Positions 53,773-64,000 of a DNA stretch of 64,000 nucleotides are shown here, one piece after another. The position numbers and the translations under genes are program-made. The stretch covers positions 744,001 to 808,000 of the forward strand of contig NZ_CP107551.1 of NCBI RefSeq assembly GCF_025837095.1. Reading direction: 5' to 3'. Position 1 is the stretch's first letter; each line of letters starts with the position of its first letter. The notes beneath the pieces are model-generated. The model made no database searches, was not told the origin of the DNA, and saw only the letters and a program-made list of their open reading frames with translations. This stretch comes from Rhodococcus sp. Z13 (GTDB lineage Bacteria; Actinomycetota; Actinomycetes; Mycobacteriales; Mycobacteriaceae).

Positions 53773-56052
53773 TCAGTCGACCAGGGACACCGAACTGACC
53801 CGGTGCAGCACGAAGGTGCGCACCGAACCGGTCGCGGGATCGAAGGCCTGCAACTGGCCCCCGCCCACCGACACCGGATCGACGATCCGCCGCGTCGCGA
53901 CCCCCTGTGCGTCCACGTAGCCGAGGGAGACGCTGCGCTTGGCGTGCACGGCCAGCTGCAGCAGGGCGAGGGTCGCGGCACCACCCGAACGGCTGCCGTC
54001 CCCCCGCGCCGACGCCGTCGACGACGCCGACTCGGCACGGTCCCCGGCCCGCAACGTGCGCACGAGCGTGTCGAGCTGCTCGTCGCTGGGGACGGTCGGG
54101 CCGCCGTACCGGGCCCGGGGCCGCGGCACGGACACCCGCGCGCCGCGCGGCCGCAGATCCACCACCGCGCCCGAGGCGTCCTCACCGGCCGGGGCGAAGC
54201 CCGCGGCCCGCAGCTCGGTGAGCACATCGGCCAGCGGCGCCTGCGAGATCGCGACGGTCGGCGCCACGGCCCGCAACGCCAGTGTCGCGGCGACGGGGGA
54301 GGACAGCACCTCCGCGAGCAGGGCGGGATCGTCGGCGCGCACGAACGAACTCGCCACCCCCGCCCGCAGGCGGCCGTGCCGGCGCGCGACGTCGTCGATG
54401 AGATAGGTGAGCGACTGCGGCACCGGTGTGCGCGAATGGTTCGCGAACAGGGTGTGCAGGTCGCTCGCGCCGAGACCGGCGTCGAGGGCGCGGCGCACGC
54501 TGGCGTCGCCGATGCGGTAGACCGTGGCGGCGCCCGCCGACTCGATGTCGGCCACCAGCGCGATCCGTTCGGCGAGTTCGGGGACGAGCGGGCCGGGTGC
54601 GACCACCGTCAGATCGGCCTGGACGAGCACGTGGTCGACGGGTTCGGGCAGTACCGCGGTCATCTCGGCCTCCGCGTCGCCGCCGTGGAGCAGCGCCTTG
54701 CCGGGCGATGCGAGGCAGCCGTGCGCGACGAGTCCGAGGAAGGTCGCCTCGCGGACGGTCTCGACCACCGAGACGGTGTCGAACCGCCCGGCCCAGCGGG
54801 GCCGCCGCCAGGCCGCGGCCGCCCGCAGCGCGCTCACGTCCGGACCGTCCGCGGGGATCTCGGACAGCACGTCGAGCAGCAGCCGCCGGTCGCGGGCGGC
54901 GGTCGGGGACTTCACCTCGTCGGACAGCGCGGCGATCGGCTTGTCGTTCGGGTCGCGGCGGCCGACGAGCCACGGCCGCCGCCCCAGATCGAGCCACGCC
55001 CCGGCGAGGACCGCCCATCGGTAGGCGGGGGAGGCGGCGAGCCAGGCGTCCGTCGCGGTGGTGGGCGCCCAGTGGTCGTCGTCGGAGGCCGGGGGCGGAT
55101 CGGGCAGACCCCGCGCGATCAGTCCCGCGCCGGCCAGGACCTCGACGAGCAGCGCCGTCTCCTGGTCGTCGAGCCCGACCCCCTTGCCGAGACGGTGCAG
55201 TTCACGAACGCCGAGCCCACCGGCCCGCAGGACCGGCGCGGGTTGCTCGCCGAGCACCTCGAGCAGGTTCTCGCAGTGCCGCAGCAGTTCCAGGGCGGCA
55301 CCGGCCGCGGTGGCGTTGACGTCGGTGGCCGCACGGGTGCGTTTCGGGGCGCGCGGCGGTGTGAGGGCGGCGGGTTCGAAGGGCGCGTCGTCGCGCAGGG
55401 CCTGACCCACCCGGTGGGGCAGTTCGACGGTCTCGTCGTCGAGGCGCAGCAGCAGACCGGCCGCGAGCAACTGCTGGACGGGCCGGTCGGCGGGAGTATC
55501 CGGCGCCGCGTCGCGGGTGCGACCCACCGGAGAGGTGCGCGAGAGGGTCTCGAGGATGCTGCGCTGCTCCGGCGGAAGTGCAACGAGCAGGTCGTCGAGC
55601 TCCGTGCCGGCCGGGACCGCGGTGTCCTCACCGCGTCCCACCCGCCACGGCACGGCGTCGACGGCGGCGGGAACGAGCCGCAGGGCGTCGTTCGGCCCCC
55701 ACACCAGCAGCAGGGAACGGAGGGTGGCGAGGATGCGGTCGAGATTCTTCGCGCTGGTCCGTCCCGCGATCTCCTCGAGGACGGCGGCGCGCGGGACGGG
55801 AGTGTCGACGGCGCCGGCCCGGGCCAGCAGCTCGATGATCCCGAACTCGGCGGTGGTCAGTTCGTCGGCGGCCCGGAACACCGAGGCGCGTTGCTGGGCG
55901 CGACTCGCGAGGACCGACATACTCGCAGGTGGCGGCACCACGAGGTCGGGGCGGGCGCGCAGCGCGGCGGCCAGTTCGGAGTCGCGGCGACCGGCCAGCC
56001 AGAGGGCGAGCGAGTCCGGGACGGAGTCGGGAGCGGGCGTGGTCGGGGGCAT
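53773..56052 (-). CDS. Helicase-associated protein (Rv0862c-like, XPB partner)
   Basis: 759-aa protein related to M. tuberculosis Rv0862c, the neighbour of the XPB gene. It consists of several winged-helix-like segments and a Helicase_C_3-type domain towards the C-terminus (LVQADLTVVAPGPL, AERIALVADIESAGAATVYRIGDASVRRALDAG); no Walker A or DEAD box is present. It probably binds DNA alongside XPB, as archaeal Bax1 does. TAATCT lies 7 nt upstream of the ATG, so leaderless. Confidence 0.82.
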   Translation of the reverse strand: MPPTTPAPDSVPDSLALWLAGRRDSELAAALRARPDLVVPPPASMSVLASRAQQRASVFRAADELTTAEFGIIELLARAGAVDTPVPRAAVLEEIAGRTSAKNLDRILATLRSLLLVWGPNDALRLVPAAVDAVPWRVGRGEDTAVPAGTELDDLLVALPPEQRSILETLSRTSPVGRTRDAAPDTPADRPVQQLLAAGLLLRLDDETVELPHRVGQALRDDAPFEPAALTPPRAPKRTRAATDVNATAAGAALELLRHCENLLEVLGEQPAPVLRAGGLGVRELHRLGKGVGLDDQETALLVEVLAGAGLIARGLPDPPPASDDDHWAPTTATDAWLAASPAYRWAVLAGAWLDLGRRPWLVGRRDPNDKPIAALSDEVKSPTAARDRRLLLDVLSEIPADGPDVSALRAAAAWRRPRWAGRFDTVSVVETVREATFLGLVAHGCLASPGKALLHGGDAEAEMTAVLPEPVDHVLVQADLTVVAPGPLVPELAERIALVADIESAGAATVYRIGDASVRRALDAGLGASDLHTLFANHSRTPVPQSLTYLIDDVARRHGRLRAGVASSFVRADDPALLAEVLSSPVAATLALRAVAPTVAISQAPLADVLTELRAAGFAPAGEDASGAVVDLRPRGARVSVPRPRARYGGPTVPSDEQLDTLVRTLRAGDRAESASSTASARGDGSRSGGAATLALLQLAVHAKRSVSLGYVDAQGVATRRIVDPVSVGGGQLQAFDPATGSVRTFVLHRVSSVSLVD

Positions 56053-56111
56053 CGGTTACAGATTAGAGACCTGCGGTAGCACGCCCCGAACTCACCTGAC
56101 AAAATGAGCGC

Positions 56112-56300
56112 ATGGCTACCTCTTCGAAAAAGCATTACGTGGACCACGGATGGCCCGAGCTGGTCGACGGCGAGCACGCCGTCACCGAGTTGTCGTCCAC
56201 TCGCTCCGGCCCGCTCTCGCCCTACGGTGAGGACATGGAGTTCCCGCTTCCCGTCGAGGACCTGCCCTACACGCATCCCTACACGGTGATCAACCGCTGA
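56112..56300 (+). CDS. Small conserved hypothetical protein (Rv0863-position)
   Basis: 62-aa hydrophilic protein (HYVDHGWPELVDGEHAVTEL; ends PLPVEDLPYTHPYTVINR). It stands where M. tuberculosis has the small gene Rv0863, next to the Rv0862c-like gene, so a conserved gene is likely. Divergent from that gene across 59 bp; a TACAAT-like box lies just upstream. Function unknown. Confidence 0.72.
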   Translation: MATSSKKHYVDHGWPELVDGEHAVTELSSTRSGPLSPYGEDMEFPLPVEDLPYTHPYTVINR

Positions 56301-56338
56301 TCTCCGCGGACGGCGGTTCCCGCCGATCCCGATGCGAG

Positions 56339-56381
56339 CCGGACGCCCGGCCCCTCTCCCCGGAGAAGGGTCGGGCGTCCG
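56339..56381. terminator. Hairpin terminator 1 downstream of the 62-aa gene
   Basis: Imperfect 18-bp stem (outer arms CGGACGCCCG / CGGGCGTCCG, two internal mismatches) with a short CCCCGG-type loop, 38 bp after the stop. Confidence 0.7.
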
Positions 56382-56422
56382 TCGTATGAAACCGCGGTGA
56401 GGGCCGGACGGGCCCGGATACG

Positions 56423-56457
56423 GAAGGACCCCGCACCGGCCCGGTGCGGGGTCCTTC
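56423..56457. terminator. Hairpin terminator 2 before rpf (bidirectional)
   Basis: Perfect 17-bp stem (arms GAAGGACCCCGCACCGG / CCGGTGCGGGGTCCTTC) with almost no loop, 20 bp beyond the rpf stop. Together with the preceding hairpin it insulates converging transcripts. Confidence 0.9.
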
Positions 56458-56477
56458 GTGAAGACGCTGGTGCCGGA

Positions 56478-57539
<1,062 letters not shown>

Positions 57540-57544
<5 letters not shown>

Positions 57545-57932
57545 GGTAACCTGGACGGCTGTCCACGGAGACGATGTCCTTGCCGAGCGGCATGAGGGAG
57601 ATCGGCACCATCTTCAGATTCGCGACGGCGAGGGGGATGCCGATGATGGTGATCGCCATCGCGATCGCGGAGGCGATGTGCCCCAGAGCCAGCCAGATCC
57701 CCGCGACGAGGATCCAGATGACGTTGCCGATGAGCGAGGCCGCACCGGCCGTCGGCTTGTCGACCGTCGTCTTCCCGAACGGCCACAGCGCATAGACCCC
57801 GATCCGGAACGAGGCGATACCGAACGGGATGGTGATGATGAGGATGCAGCAGATCACCCCGGCGGCGAAGTAACCCAGGGCCAGCCACAGACCACCGAAG
57901 ATCAGCCAGATGATGTTGAGCAGGACCCTCAT
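57540..57932 (-). CDS. YccF-domain membrane protein
   Basis: 130-aa membrane protein with two YccF repeats, each with a conserved IIWLIFGGLWLALGY/VIWILVAGIWLALGH helix and an IPFGIASFR/IPLAVANLK helix. The family is an uncharacterised inner-membrane channel-like protein. ATGA overlap with the upstream DUF2530 gene. Confidence 0.88.
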
Positions 57933-58171
57933 GTGCGGTCTCCGTTCCGGGCGCGGCGGCCCGAGCGCAGGGCGAAGGCGATCGCCAGCACGAAGCCCAG
58001 GGGCCAGGCCAGCGTCAGCAGATACAGGACGAGGCCGGGCGTGCCGTCGGTGACCACGGGAGTGAGGAAGATGGCGGCGACGGCCAGCACACCGACGAAG
58101 AAGCAGACGATCGCGGCCTTCAGGAGGCCGTTATCCGGTGCGGCAGACGAATCCGAAGCAGATGTACCCAC
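57929..58171 (-). CDS. Small two-helix membrane protein (DUF2530-like)
   Basis: 80-aa protein with two transmembrane helices (about 18-38 and 46-66) and a basic C-terminus ([12 protein letters not shown]). It resembles the actinobacterial DUF2530 family; function unknown. TACCGT lies 6 nt before the GTG, suggesting a leaderless start. It overlaps yccF by 4 bp. Confidence 0.75.
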   Translation of the reverse strand: MGTSASDSSAAPDNGLLKAAIVCFFVGVLAVAAIFLTPVVTDGTPGLVLYLLTLAWPLGFVLAIAFALRSGRRARNGDRT

Positions 58172-58359
58172 GTCACCACGGTAGTCCGCCCACGCCCGGT
58201 CGTGGCCGTCCGGTGCGCCGAGACGATCCGGGAGCGACGGGTGCGGCCGGGTACACTGGCATCGTCTACGCGTCCCACTCCGCCGAGTCGGGGCGCGTTG
58301 TTTTGCATGTGTCCATGGTGTCCGACGAGGGCACCAACGTCGAGGAGCGGGTGAGCGCG

Positions 58360-58767
58360 GTGCCGACCGGCAGGGTGAAGTGGTACGACGTCGAGAAGGG
58401 CTTCGGCTTCCTGTCCCAGGACGAGGGAGAGGACGTGTATGTGCGCGCCTCCGCGCTGCCGGAGGGAGTCGAGGCGCTGAAACCGGGTCAGCGCGTCGAG
58501 TTCGGCATGGCGGTGGGCCGTCGCGGGCCGCAGGCCCTGAAGGTGGAGATCCTCGAGCAGCCCACGCTGCGGCAGGGCCGCCGGGAGGCACCGGCCCAGC
58601 AGAAGCGGCGCACGCCCGACGAGCTGCACGGGATGATCGAGGACATGATCAAGCTGCTCGAGGCGGCGGTCCAGCCCGACCTGCGTCGCGGCCGCTATCC
58701 CGACCGCAAGACCGGGCAGCGGATCTCCGAGGTCATGCGGGCCATCGCTCGCGAACTCGACCACTAG
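58360..58767 (+). CDS. Cold-shock-domain protein with C-terminal extension
   Basis: 135-aa protein: a CspA-type domain ([23 protein letters not shown]1-like; then [11 protein letters not shown]2-like) and a ~65-residue extension ([22 protein letters not shown]). Same length as M. tuberculosis CspB (Rv0871), whose N-terminus MPTG supports the GTG at 58360; upstream in-frame starts at 58315-58351 are possible. A TACACT box at 58252 would give a ~100-nt leader, as common for cold-shock genes. Confidence 0.85.
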   Translation: MPTGRVKWYDVEKGFGFLSQDEGEDVYVRASALPEGVEALKPGQRVEFGMAVGRRGPQALKVEILEQPTLRQGRREAPAQQKRRTPDELHGMIEDMIKLLEAAVQPDLRRGRYPDRKTGQRISEVMRAIARELDH

Positions 58768-58772
58768 AGCAC

Positions 58773-58822
58773 CAACGGCAGCGGTCGCCGTCGCACGACG
58801 CGACGGCGGCCCGCTGCCGTTG
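58773..58822. terminator. Bidirectional terminator after the cold-shock gene
   Basis: Long stem of 12 + 9 bp (outer arms CAACGGCAGCGG / CCGCTGCCGTTG, inner CGCCGTCGC / GCGACGGCG, one small bulge), 5-nt loop, between converging genes. Confidence 0.9.
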
Positions 58823-58830
58823 TGGGGAGC

Positions 58831-59325
58831 TCAGAACGTCCGGATGGCCCAGACGGCGTGCGCGATCGGCTCGCCCGCCTCGTCGACCACGGCCGACGGC
58901 AGCTGGATCTCGACGCCGAGCAGCTGCAGCGCCGGGTCGCTGGGGACGGTCACCGCGCGCTGGGCACCCGCCTCGAACATCTGCCCGTCGAGGAAGGTCT
59001 GGCCGGTCCGCGTGTCGCCGTAGACGGTGATCATCCGCCACGGGGCGTCGGAGATCTCCGCCGGCAGCGACAGCTGCAGCGGGTAGCCGGCGGGAACGTA
59101 GAGCTCGCCGAGGGGGTGCTCCACACAGTCCTCGAGGTAGAGATTGCAGTGCTGGGCGGGGGCGACGGTCACCGTCTCGCCGTACGCGTAGGCCGTGATG
59201 GTCGGAAGGGCGGGCTCGGCCGAGTCGACCAGCTTCCAGACCGTGGCGGCCACACCGGCGGCCACGACCACCAGGGCCACCAGCAGCAGCGCAAGAGTCT
59301 TCTTCGTCCGAGCCTTCACGTTCAT
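58831..59325 (-). CDS. DUF2771 membrane-anchored protein (Rv0875c-like)
   Basis: 164-aa protein with one N-terminal transmembrane anchor (~10-30) and an extracytoplasmic beta-rich domain (two Cys in HCNLYLEDCVEH suggest a disulfide). The family is conserved in mycolic-acid actinobacteria and adjoins the MFS gene as in Rv0875c-Rv0876c. ATGA overlap with that MFS gene. Function unknown. Confidence 0.82.
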   Translation of the reverse strand: MNVKARTKKTLALLLVALVVVAAGVAATVWKLVDSAEPALPTITAYAYGETVTVAPAQHCNLYLEDCVEHPLGELYVPAGYPLQLSLPAEISDAPWRMITVYGDTRTGQTFLDGQMFEAGAQRAVTVPSDPALQLLGVEIQLPSAVVDEAGEPIAHAVWAIRTF

Positions 59326-61007
59326 CGATTCCCATCTCCGTTGGTGGATCCACCGGCACCCGGACGGCGCCCGGCGGTCGCCTGGGCGGACACGTGCTCG
59401 GGACGCCGACCGCCGAATCCCGGCAGCAGTGTCCCCCCACGGTAGGACAGCGCGGTCTGGGCGAATCCCAGGACCAGCACCACGGAGACGACCGTGAACC
59501 CGAGCCACAGTTCGGTGGGCAGCAGAACCCCCATCGCCCCACCGAGCACCCAGCTGAGCTGGAGGACGGTCTCCGAACGGCCGAAGCCCGACGCGATCGA
59601 CTCCTCCGGCAGATCCTGCTGCAGGGACGCGTCGAGCGAGACCTTCGCCAGCGCACTCGCGCAGGCCGCGACGAACGCGGCCAGCGCGGCGGCCAGGACG
59701 TTGCCGGTCGCGGCGACCACCGCGGCGACGATCACCACCGCGGCGGTGCAGCGCACGATGATCAGGGCGGGACGGCCCAGCGCGAGCCGCGCACCGGTGG
59801 CGTTGCCGGCGAAGTTGCCGACCGCGGCGGCCGCACCGACACCGCCGAGCATCGCCGCCTGCATCAGCGGATCCTGACCGGTGGCGTTCTTCGCCACGAA
59901 CGCCATGAACAGGGTCAGGAAGCCGGTGAGCACCCGGATCGTGCCGTTGCCCCACAGGCCGGTGACGACCGCCCGGCCCAGCGGCTGGCGCCGCTTGCCG
60001 GACTTGGTGACGATCACCTCGGTCCGCGCATCGAGCACCTCGGTCCTCGCGTCGGCGTGGTACGACAGCGTCGCCGGCACCTCACCCTCGGTGACCTCCA
60101 CCCAGGCGGGGATCCGCATGCTCAGATAGGCCCCGAAGGCCGTGATCGCCGCGCACAGCCACAACGCACCCGACGACCCGAACGCCCACGCCGAGGCCGC
60201 GGCGATCGCACCGGCACCGATGGTGCCGCCGACCAGACCGAAGACCGTCAGCCGGGAATTGACCCGCACGAGATCGATCTCGGGTGGCAGCACCCGGGGG
60301 GTGACCGCGGATTTGAGCACCGAGAACGATTTGCTCAGCACCATCATCCCCAGCGCCGCCGGATACAGCAGCCAGCTGTCGAAGTTGAACACCAGCACCA
60401 CCGCCAGCACCGTGCGCAACGCGAACGAGGTGGCCAGCGCGACGCGGCGGCCGTGCTGCAGCCGGTCGAGCAGCGGGCCGATCAGCGGCGCGATGATCGC
60501 GAACGGCGCGATGGTGATGAGCAGGTACAGCGCGACCTTCGTCTTGTCCTCACCGGTCGCCGCCGAGAAGAACAGCGTGTTGGCGAGCGCGACGGCGATC
60601 GCCGCGTCGGACGCGAAGTTCGCCATCGTCGCGTAGGTGAGGGCCGTCAGACCCGACTTGTCGGCGCCGTCCGCGGTCGCGGCCCGACGGAAGGTCTGGA
60701 TGCCCTTCGAGGTGAGCTCGCGGCTGCGCAGCGCCGCCACCCGCGTGACGGTGAGCTTGCGGGGCATGCGCGGGGCGCGCGGCGCGTCTTCGGCGGAGGA
60801 GTCGTCGGGCCGCGCCTCGCGATCCGGTCGCGCGGCCGACGCACCGGCGAAGCGACGGGTCTCGTCCACGGGATGCAGAGGCGGCAGGGGAGTGCGCCGT
60901 CCCGACACGCGGCGGGGCGGCGGATAGTTGCTGTACCCCGGATGCTGCGAACCCGGGGCACGGCGCTCCCCACCGTCGTGGGTGGGTCGCTCGTCCGGTT
61001 CCGTCAC
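59322..61007 (-). CDS. MFS transporter (Rv0876c-like)
   Basis: 561-aa permease with about 12 helices after a ~105-residue disordered, proline-rich N-terminus, and a central cytoplasmic loop with two DARTEV repeats. Motif-A-like GPLLDRLQHGRR follows helix 2. Substrate unknown; synteny points to M. tuberculosis Rv0876c. It overlaps the DUF2771 gene by 4 bp, so the pair probably acts together at the envelope. Confidence 0.87.
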   Translation of the reverse strand: MTEPDERPTHDGGERRAPGSQHPGYSNYPPPRRVSGRRTPLPPLHPVDETRRFAGASAARPDREARPDDSSAEDAPRAPRMPRKLTVTRVAALRSRELTSKGIQTFRRAATADGADKSGLTALTYATMANFASDAAIAVALANTLFFSAATGEDKTKVALYLLITIAPFAIIAPLIGPLLDRLQHGRRVALATSFALRTVLAVVLVFNFDSWLLYPAALGMMVLSKSFSVLKSAVTPRVLPPEIDLVRVNSRLTVFGLVGGTIGAGAIAAASAWAFGSSGALWLCAAITAFGAYLSMRIPAWVEVTEGEVPATLSYHADARTEVLDARTEVIVTKSGKRRQPLGRAVVTGLWGNGTIRVLTGFLTLFMAFVAKNATGQDPLMQAAMLGGVGAAAAVGNFAGNATGARLALGRPALIIVRCTAAVVIVAAVVAATGNVLAAALAAFVAACASALAKVSLDASLQQDLPEESIASGFGRSETVLQLSWVLGGAMGVLLPTELWLGFTVVSVVLVLGFAQTALSYRGGTLLPGFGGRRPEHVSAQATAGRRPGAGGSTNGDGNR

Positions 61008-61097
61008 ATCTTCGATTCTTCACCACGAGGCCGCGCTCGGAGCGCAAGGGCGGGACATGGGCTCGAGCACACCGCCCGTGCACGGCACGGGTGGATC

Positions 61098-61919
61098 TCA
61101 GGGCACGAACCGCACCTCGAAGACCGTCGGCCAGTACTTGCCGGTGACGAGGAAACGATCGGTCCCGGGGACCTGCGCGATGCCGTTGAGCACGTCCACT
61201 CCCGCATCGTCGGGCAGCGCCTCGCGTAGCGGCGACGCGTCGATGTGCGCCTCCACGTGACCGGTCTCCGGATCGATGCGCACGATCTCGTCGGTCTGCC
61301 ACACGTTGGCGTACACCGAGCCGTCCTCGGCGCATTCGAGTTCGTTGAGGTTCGGCACCTTCCGGCCCTCACGATCCACCGTGACCCGGCCGATCTCGTC
61401 GAAGCCGACGGGATCACGGAAGGTCAGCTCGGCCGAGCCGTCGCTCATGACCAGGCGGTCGGGCAGTGCGCACAGCCCCCACCCCTGGCCGTCGTAGCCG
61501 ACGCGGCGGATCTCGGCGAGGGTGTCGCGGTCGCGGACCAGCGCGACCTCGTCCTTCCATGTCAGCTGCCACAGTTCGTCGCCGACGACGGTGATGCCCT
61601 CCCCGAACAGGTCGCCCTCGACGGGAACCCGCACCCGCTCGTACTCCGCGAGCGTCACCTGCCCACCGTCGAGGTCGACGGGACGGGCCGCGACCCACGA
61701 ACGGCCGACGCGCCCGGTGCCCTCGACGAGTTCACCGCCGTCGATCTCGAAGCCCTGCGTGAACGCCTCCGGGTCGTGGGGGTGGGTCGCCACGATCTCC
61801 ACGCCGAGTTCGCGGGCGGGCGGCCCGGGATCGACGACGACGTCCTCGCCGCATCCGGAGAGGGACAGACAGATCGTCGCGAGGACCGCGGCGGAGGGGA
61901 GCAGACGGCGCACGCGCAC
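61098..61919 (-). CDS. Glutaminyl-peptide cyclotransferase-like lipoprotein
   Basis: 273-aa lipoprotein (LSLSGC, modified C23) of the bacterial/plant glutamine cyclotransferase family, a five-bladed propeller forming N-terminal pyroglutamate on exported peptides. Family blocks: AFTQGFEIDGGELVEGTGR, GEGITVVGDELWQLTWKD, GQGWGLC and LNELECAEDGSVYANVWQTD, with IAQVPGTDRFLVTGKYWP at the end. The GTG start lacks a clear ribosome site. Confidence 0.88.
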   Translation of the reverse strand: MRVRRLLPSAAVLATICLSLSGCGEDVVVDPGPPARELGVEIVATHPHDPEAFTQGFEIDGGELVEGTGRVGRSWVAARPVDLDGGQVTLAEYERVRVPVEGDLFGEGITVVGDELWQLTWKDEVALVRDRDTLAEIRRVGYDGQGWGLCALPDRLVMSDGSAELTFRDPVGFDEIGRVTVDREGRKVPNLNELECAEDGSVYANVWQTDEIVRIDPETGHVEAHIDASPLREALPDDAGVDVLNGIAQVPGTDRFLVTGKYWPTVFEVRFVP

Positions 61920-62007
61920 ATCGTGACATCCCCTCCGGGGCCGGTGCGGTACCGCCTTCGCGCGACCCGCGGACGCGGGAGCCGACAGGTCAGGCAGAAT
62001 AGGCGGC

Positions 62008-62964
62008 GTGAGTGCTGCGTCTACTTCCGCTTCCCGAGGAACGAACCCCGTGGTCGATCCGGCGGTGCGCTCCGTACTCGCCGACGCGGTGGACATCGCC
62101 CGTGCCGCGCTCGACGAACTCGGGGACGGTGGAGTCGGCGCGTATCTGGGGGTGACGAGCGAGGACGACTGCGCGGCCACACACCGGTTCGCCGCCGATC
62201 TCCCCGGCTACCGCGGTTGGCAGTGGGCCGTCGTGGTCGCCGCGGCCCCCGACTCCGATCACGTGACGGTGAGCGAACTCGCGTTGCTCCCCGGCCCCGA
62301 CGCTCTCGTCGCACCCGAGTGGGTGCCCTGGAACCAGCGGATCCGTCCCGGCGATCTCGGCCCCGGCGACCTGCTGGCCCCGATGCCCGACGATCCGCGG
62401 CTGGTTCCCGGCTACATGGAGTCCGGCGATCCCGCCGTCGACGAGACCGCGCTCGAGATCGGTCTCGGCCGCAAGCAGGTCATGAGCCTCGAAGGCCGCC
62501 TCGACGCCGCGCAGCGGTGGTTCGAGGGCGATCACGGCCCGAACTCGGAGATGGCGAAGGCCGCTCCGTCCTCCTGCTATCTGTGCGGCTTCTACCTGCC
62601 GCTGGCCGGTTCGCTGCGGGCCGCGTTCGGGGTGTGCGGAAACGAGTTCGCCGCCGACGGGCACGTGGTGCACGCCGAGTACGGGTGCGGAGCCCACTCC
62701 GACACGACCCTGCCGACCGGCGCCGGTTCGCCGATCTACGACGCCTACGACGACTCCGCGATCGAGATCGTCGACCTGCCCCCGGCCGGGAACACGACCG
62801 CCGCGACCGCACCGGAGACGGCCGCGCCCGCCCCCGCGGAGCAGGGCGAGGCGATTCCTGCGGAGCAGGACGAGGCTACGGCGGAGCCGACCGAGGTGAT
62901 CGCGGACGAGTCGTCTGCCGAGACGGCCGCGGATGCGACCTCCGGACCGGAACAGACCGACTGA
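62008..62964 (+). CDS. DUF3027 protein
   Basis: 318-aa cytoplasmic protein. The conserved part (1-250) includes GWQWAVVVAAAP, LAPEWVPWNQRIRPGDLGPGDLL and a cysteine pair set (CYLCGFYLP; VCGNEFA; YGCGAHS) that may bind zinc; the last 60 residues are an acidic Ala/Glu-rich tail. Close to DUF3027 proteins such as Rv0883c, unknown function. CAGAAT lies 7 nt upstream of the GTG, so leaderless. The ATPase gene follows after 1 bp. Confidence 0.85.
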   Translation: MSAASTSASRGTNPVVDPAVRSVLADAVDIARAALDELGDGGVGAYLGVTSEDDCAATHRFAADLPGYRGWQWAVVVAAAPDSDHVTVSELALLPGPDALVAPEWVPWNQRIRPGDLGPGDLLAPMPDDPRLVPGYMESGDPAVDETALEIGLGRKQVMSLEGRLDAAQRWFEGDHGPNSEMAKAAPSSCYLCGFYLPLAGSLRAAFGVCGNEFAADGHVVHAEYGCGAHSDTTLPTGAGSPIYDAYDDSAIEIVDLPPAGNTTAATAPETAAPAPAEQGEAIPAEQDEATAEPTEVIADESSAETAADATSGPEQTD

Positions 62965-62965
62965 C

Positions 62966-64000
62966 GTGCCCCACCGGGACCTCGCGGATCCGTTCGGAAC
63001 CGCGGCGTTGCGTGAAGGCATCCTGTCGGCGTGGGCGTCCTCGCCCACCCGGCTGCGTGAGGATGCCGCCACCGAATCCGATTACGTCCGCGCCGGATAC
63101 CGCGACCGTGTCCTGACCGAACTCGCGCAGAACGCCGCCGACGCCGCGGCTCGCGCCGAACTGCCCGGTGTGCTGCGGGTGTGGTGCGACGGCACCGGCC
63201 TCCACGTCGCCAACATCGGTGAACCGCTCGACGAACCCGGCGTCCACGCCCTCACCGCCCTGCGGTCCTCCGGCAAGACCGGCGGCGTCGGCCGGTTCGG
63301 GGTGGGTTTCACCGCGGTGCTGGCGGTCTCCGAGGAGATCGAGGTGCGCTCGCGCACCGGCTCGATCCTGTTTTCGGCCGACCGGACCCGCGCCGTGCTC
63401 GACGACCACGGCCTGACCGCCCCCGCGGCCGGGGTGCCGACGCTGCGGCTCGCCTGGCCCTCCACCACCCCGCCGGTGGAGGGCAGCGACACCGAGGTCG
63501 TGCTGCGCCTGCGCCCCGACGTCGACGCCGGCGCGCTGCTCGCCGCTTTCCGCGACGAGGCGTACGACATCCTGCTCGAACTCCCCGCGCTGCGCACCGT
63601 CGAGATCGACGGCGACGCCCTCGAACGCACCGAACACGACCTCGACAACGGGCTGCGCGAGATCGGGATCGGCGACCGCACCTGGTGGGAACACACCGGA
63701 CCGTCGGCGCGCTGGCTCGTCCCCGTCGTCGACGACCGCGTCCGGCCGGTCCGCCGGGACGTCCTGCGCGCCCCCACCCGCTCCGACGAGGAACTGTCCC
63801 TGCCGGCGCTGCTCGTCGCCGATGTCGCGATGCAACCCGACCGCCGGCGGATACTCCCCGGCACCCCTCTCGACCGGGTCGCCGCCGGTTACGCTCGGCT
63901 CGTCGCGGCGCTGCCTGCCGACCAGCGGCTCGACCTCGTCCCCGAACCCGGCTTCGCCCGCAGCGAGGTCGACGGCCGCATCCGCGAGGCCGTCCTCGAG
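62966..64000 (+). CDS. Hsp90-like (GHKL) ATPase domain protein, truncated by the window end
   Basis: 345 codons visible without a stop. The Bergerat fold is recognisable: VLTELAQNAADAAARAELP (N-box with Asn) and GKTGGVGRFGVGFTAVLAVSEE (G2-type lid). This is the sacsin/Hsp90-like N-terminal ATPase type found in actinobacteria next to DUF3027 genes; it may act as a chaperone. The GTG begins 1 bp after the DUF3027 stop, so one operon. Confidence 0.82.
   Translation, partial: MPHRDLADPFGTAALREGILSAWASSPTRLREDAATESDYVRAGYRDRVLTELAQNAADAAARAELPGVLRVWCDGTGLHVANIGEPLDEPGVHALTALRSSGKTGGVGRFGVGFTAVLAVSEEIEVRSRTGSILFSADRTRAVLDDHGLTAPAAGVPTLRLAWPSTTPPVEGSDTEVVLRLRPDVDAGALLAAFRDEAYDILLELPALRTVEIDGDALERTEHDLDNGLREIGIGDRTWWEHTGPSARWLVPVVDDRVRPVRRDVLRAPTRSDEELSLPALLVADVAMQPDRRRILPGTPLDRVAAGYARLVAALPADQRLDLVPEPGFARSEVDGRIREAVLE

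Overview
The window is high-GC DNA of a mycolic-acid actinobacterium, almost certainly Rhodococcus (R. rhodochrous/R. pyridinivorans-like). Grounds for this: an antigen-85-type mycolyltransferase, an Rpf resuscitation factor behind a c-di-AMP riboswitch, DosR-, IdeR- and HspR-type sites, many leaderless starts with TANNNT boxes 6-8 nt upstream, a latex-clearing protein, and gene order recalling M. tuberculosis Rv0861c-Rv0876c at the right-hand end. No rRNA, tRNA, CRISPR array or insertion sequence was seen.

Left part (1-20 kb): phospholipid acyltransferases (HAD-PlsC fusion and PlsB); an Rv2004c-like kinase/ATPase facing a universal stress protein with a DosR-like box; CYTH-CHAD protein, flavodoxin, SRPBCC protein and pseudouridine synthase; a secreted mycolyltransferase; two paralogous SDRs flanking a hydantoin cluster (GntR, NCS1 permease, hydantoin racemase); a Ski2-like helicase; and a coupled ohrR-ohr pair.

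Middle (20-46 kb): an HspR-type (HAIR) ClpC-like ATPase; treS-mak, which turns trehalose into maltose-1-phosphate; an acyl-CoA dehydrogenase; a siderophore-interacting protein with an iron box; a class I DAHP synthase behind an aromatic leader peptide and attenuator; a lone ectoine hydroxylase with an AraC regulator; DapC; an ECF41 sigma factor facing the carboxymuconolactone-decarboxylase gene that carries an ECF41-type promoter; lcp with a TetR regulator and a perfect operator palindrome; and a sulfonate-type ABC operon with flavin monooxygenases, a decayed MFS gene and a cysteine-containing short leader ORF.

Right part (45-64 kb): a citrate transporter with a CitAB-type two-component system whose kinase is split by a frameshift; XPB helicase and its Rv0862c-like partner; between them an apparently undescribed operon of three tiny genes (39, 55 and 52 aa), a GMC oxidoreductase pair and a long hairpin; the rpf locus with its riboswitch and a CRP-like site; YccF, DUF2530, cold-shock, DUF2771, MFS, glutamine cyclotransferase and DUF3027 genes; and a truncated Hsp90-like ATPase.

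Two themes recur. Regulation is unusually readable: at least eight distinct regulatory signals match the product they precede. Short tandem duplications (18-31 bp) also repeatedly straddle or follow stop codons, and similar in-frame repeats lie at the ends of two proteins.
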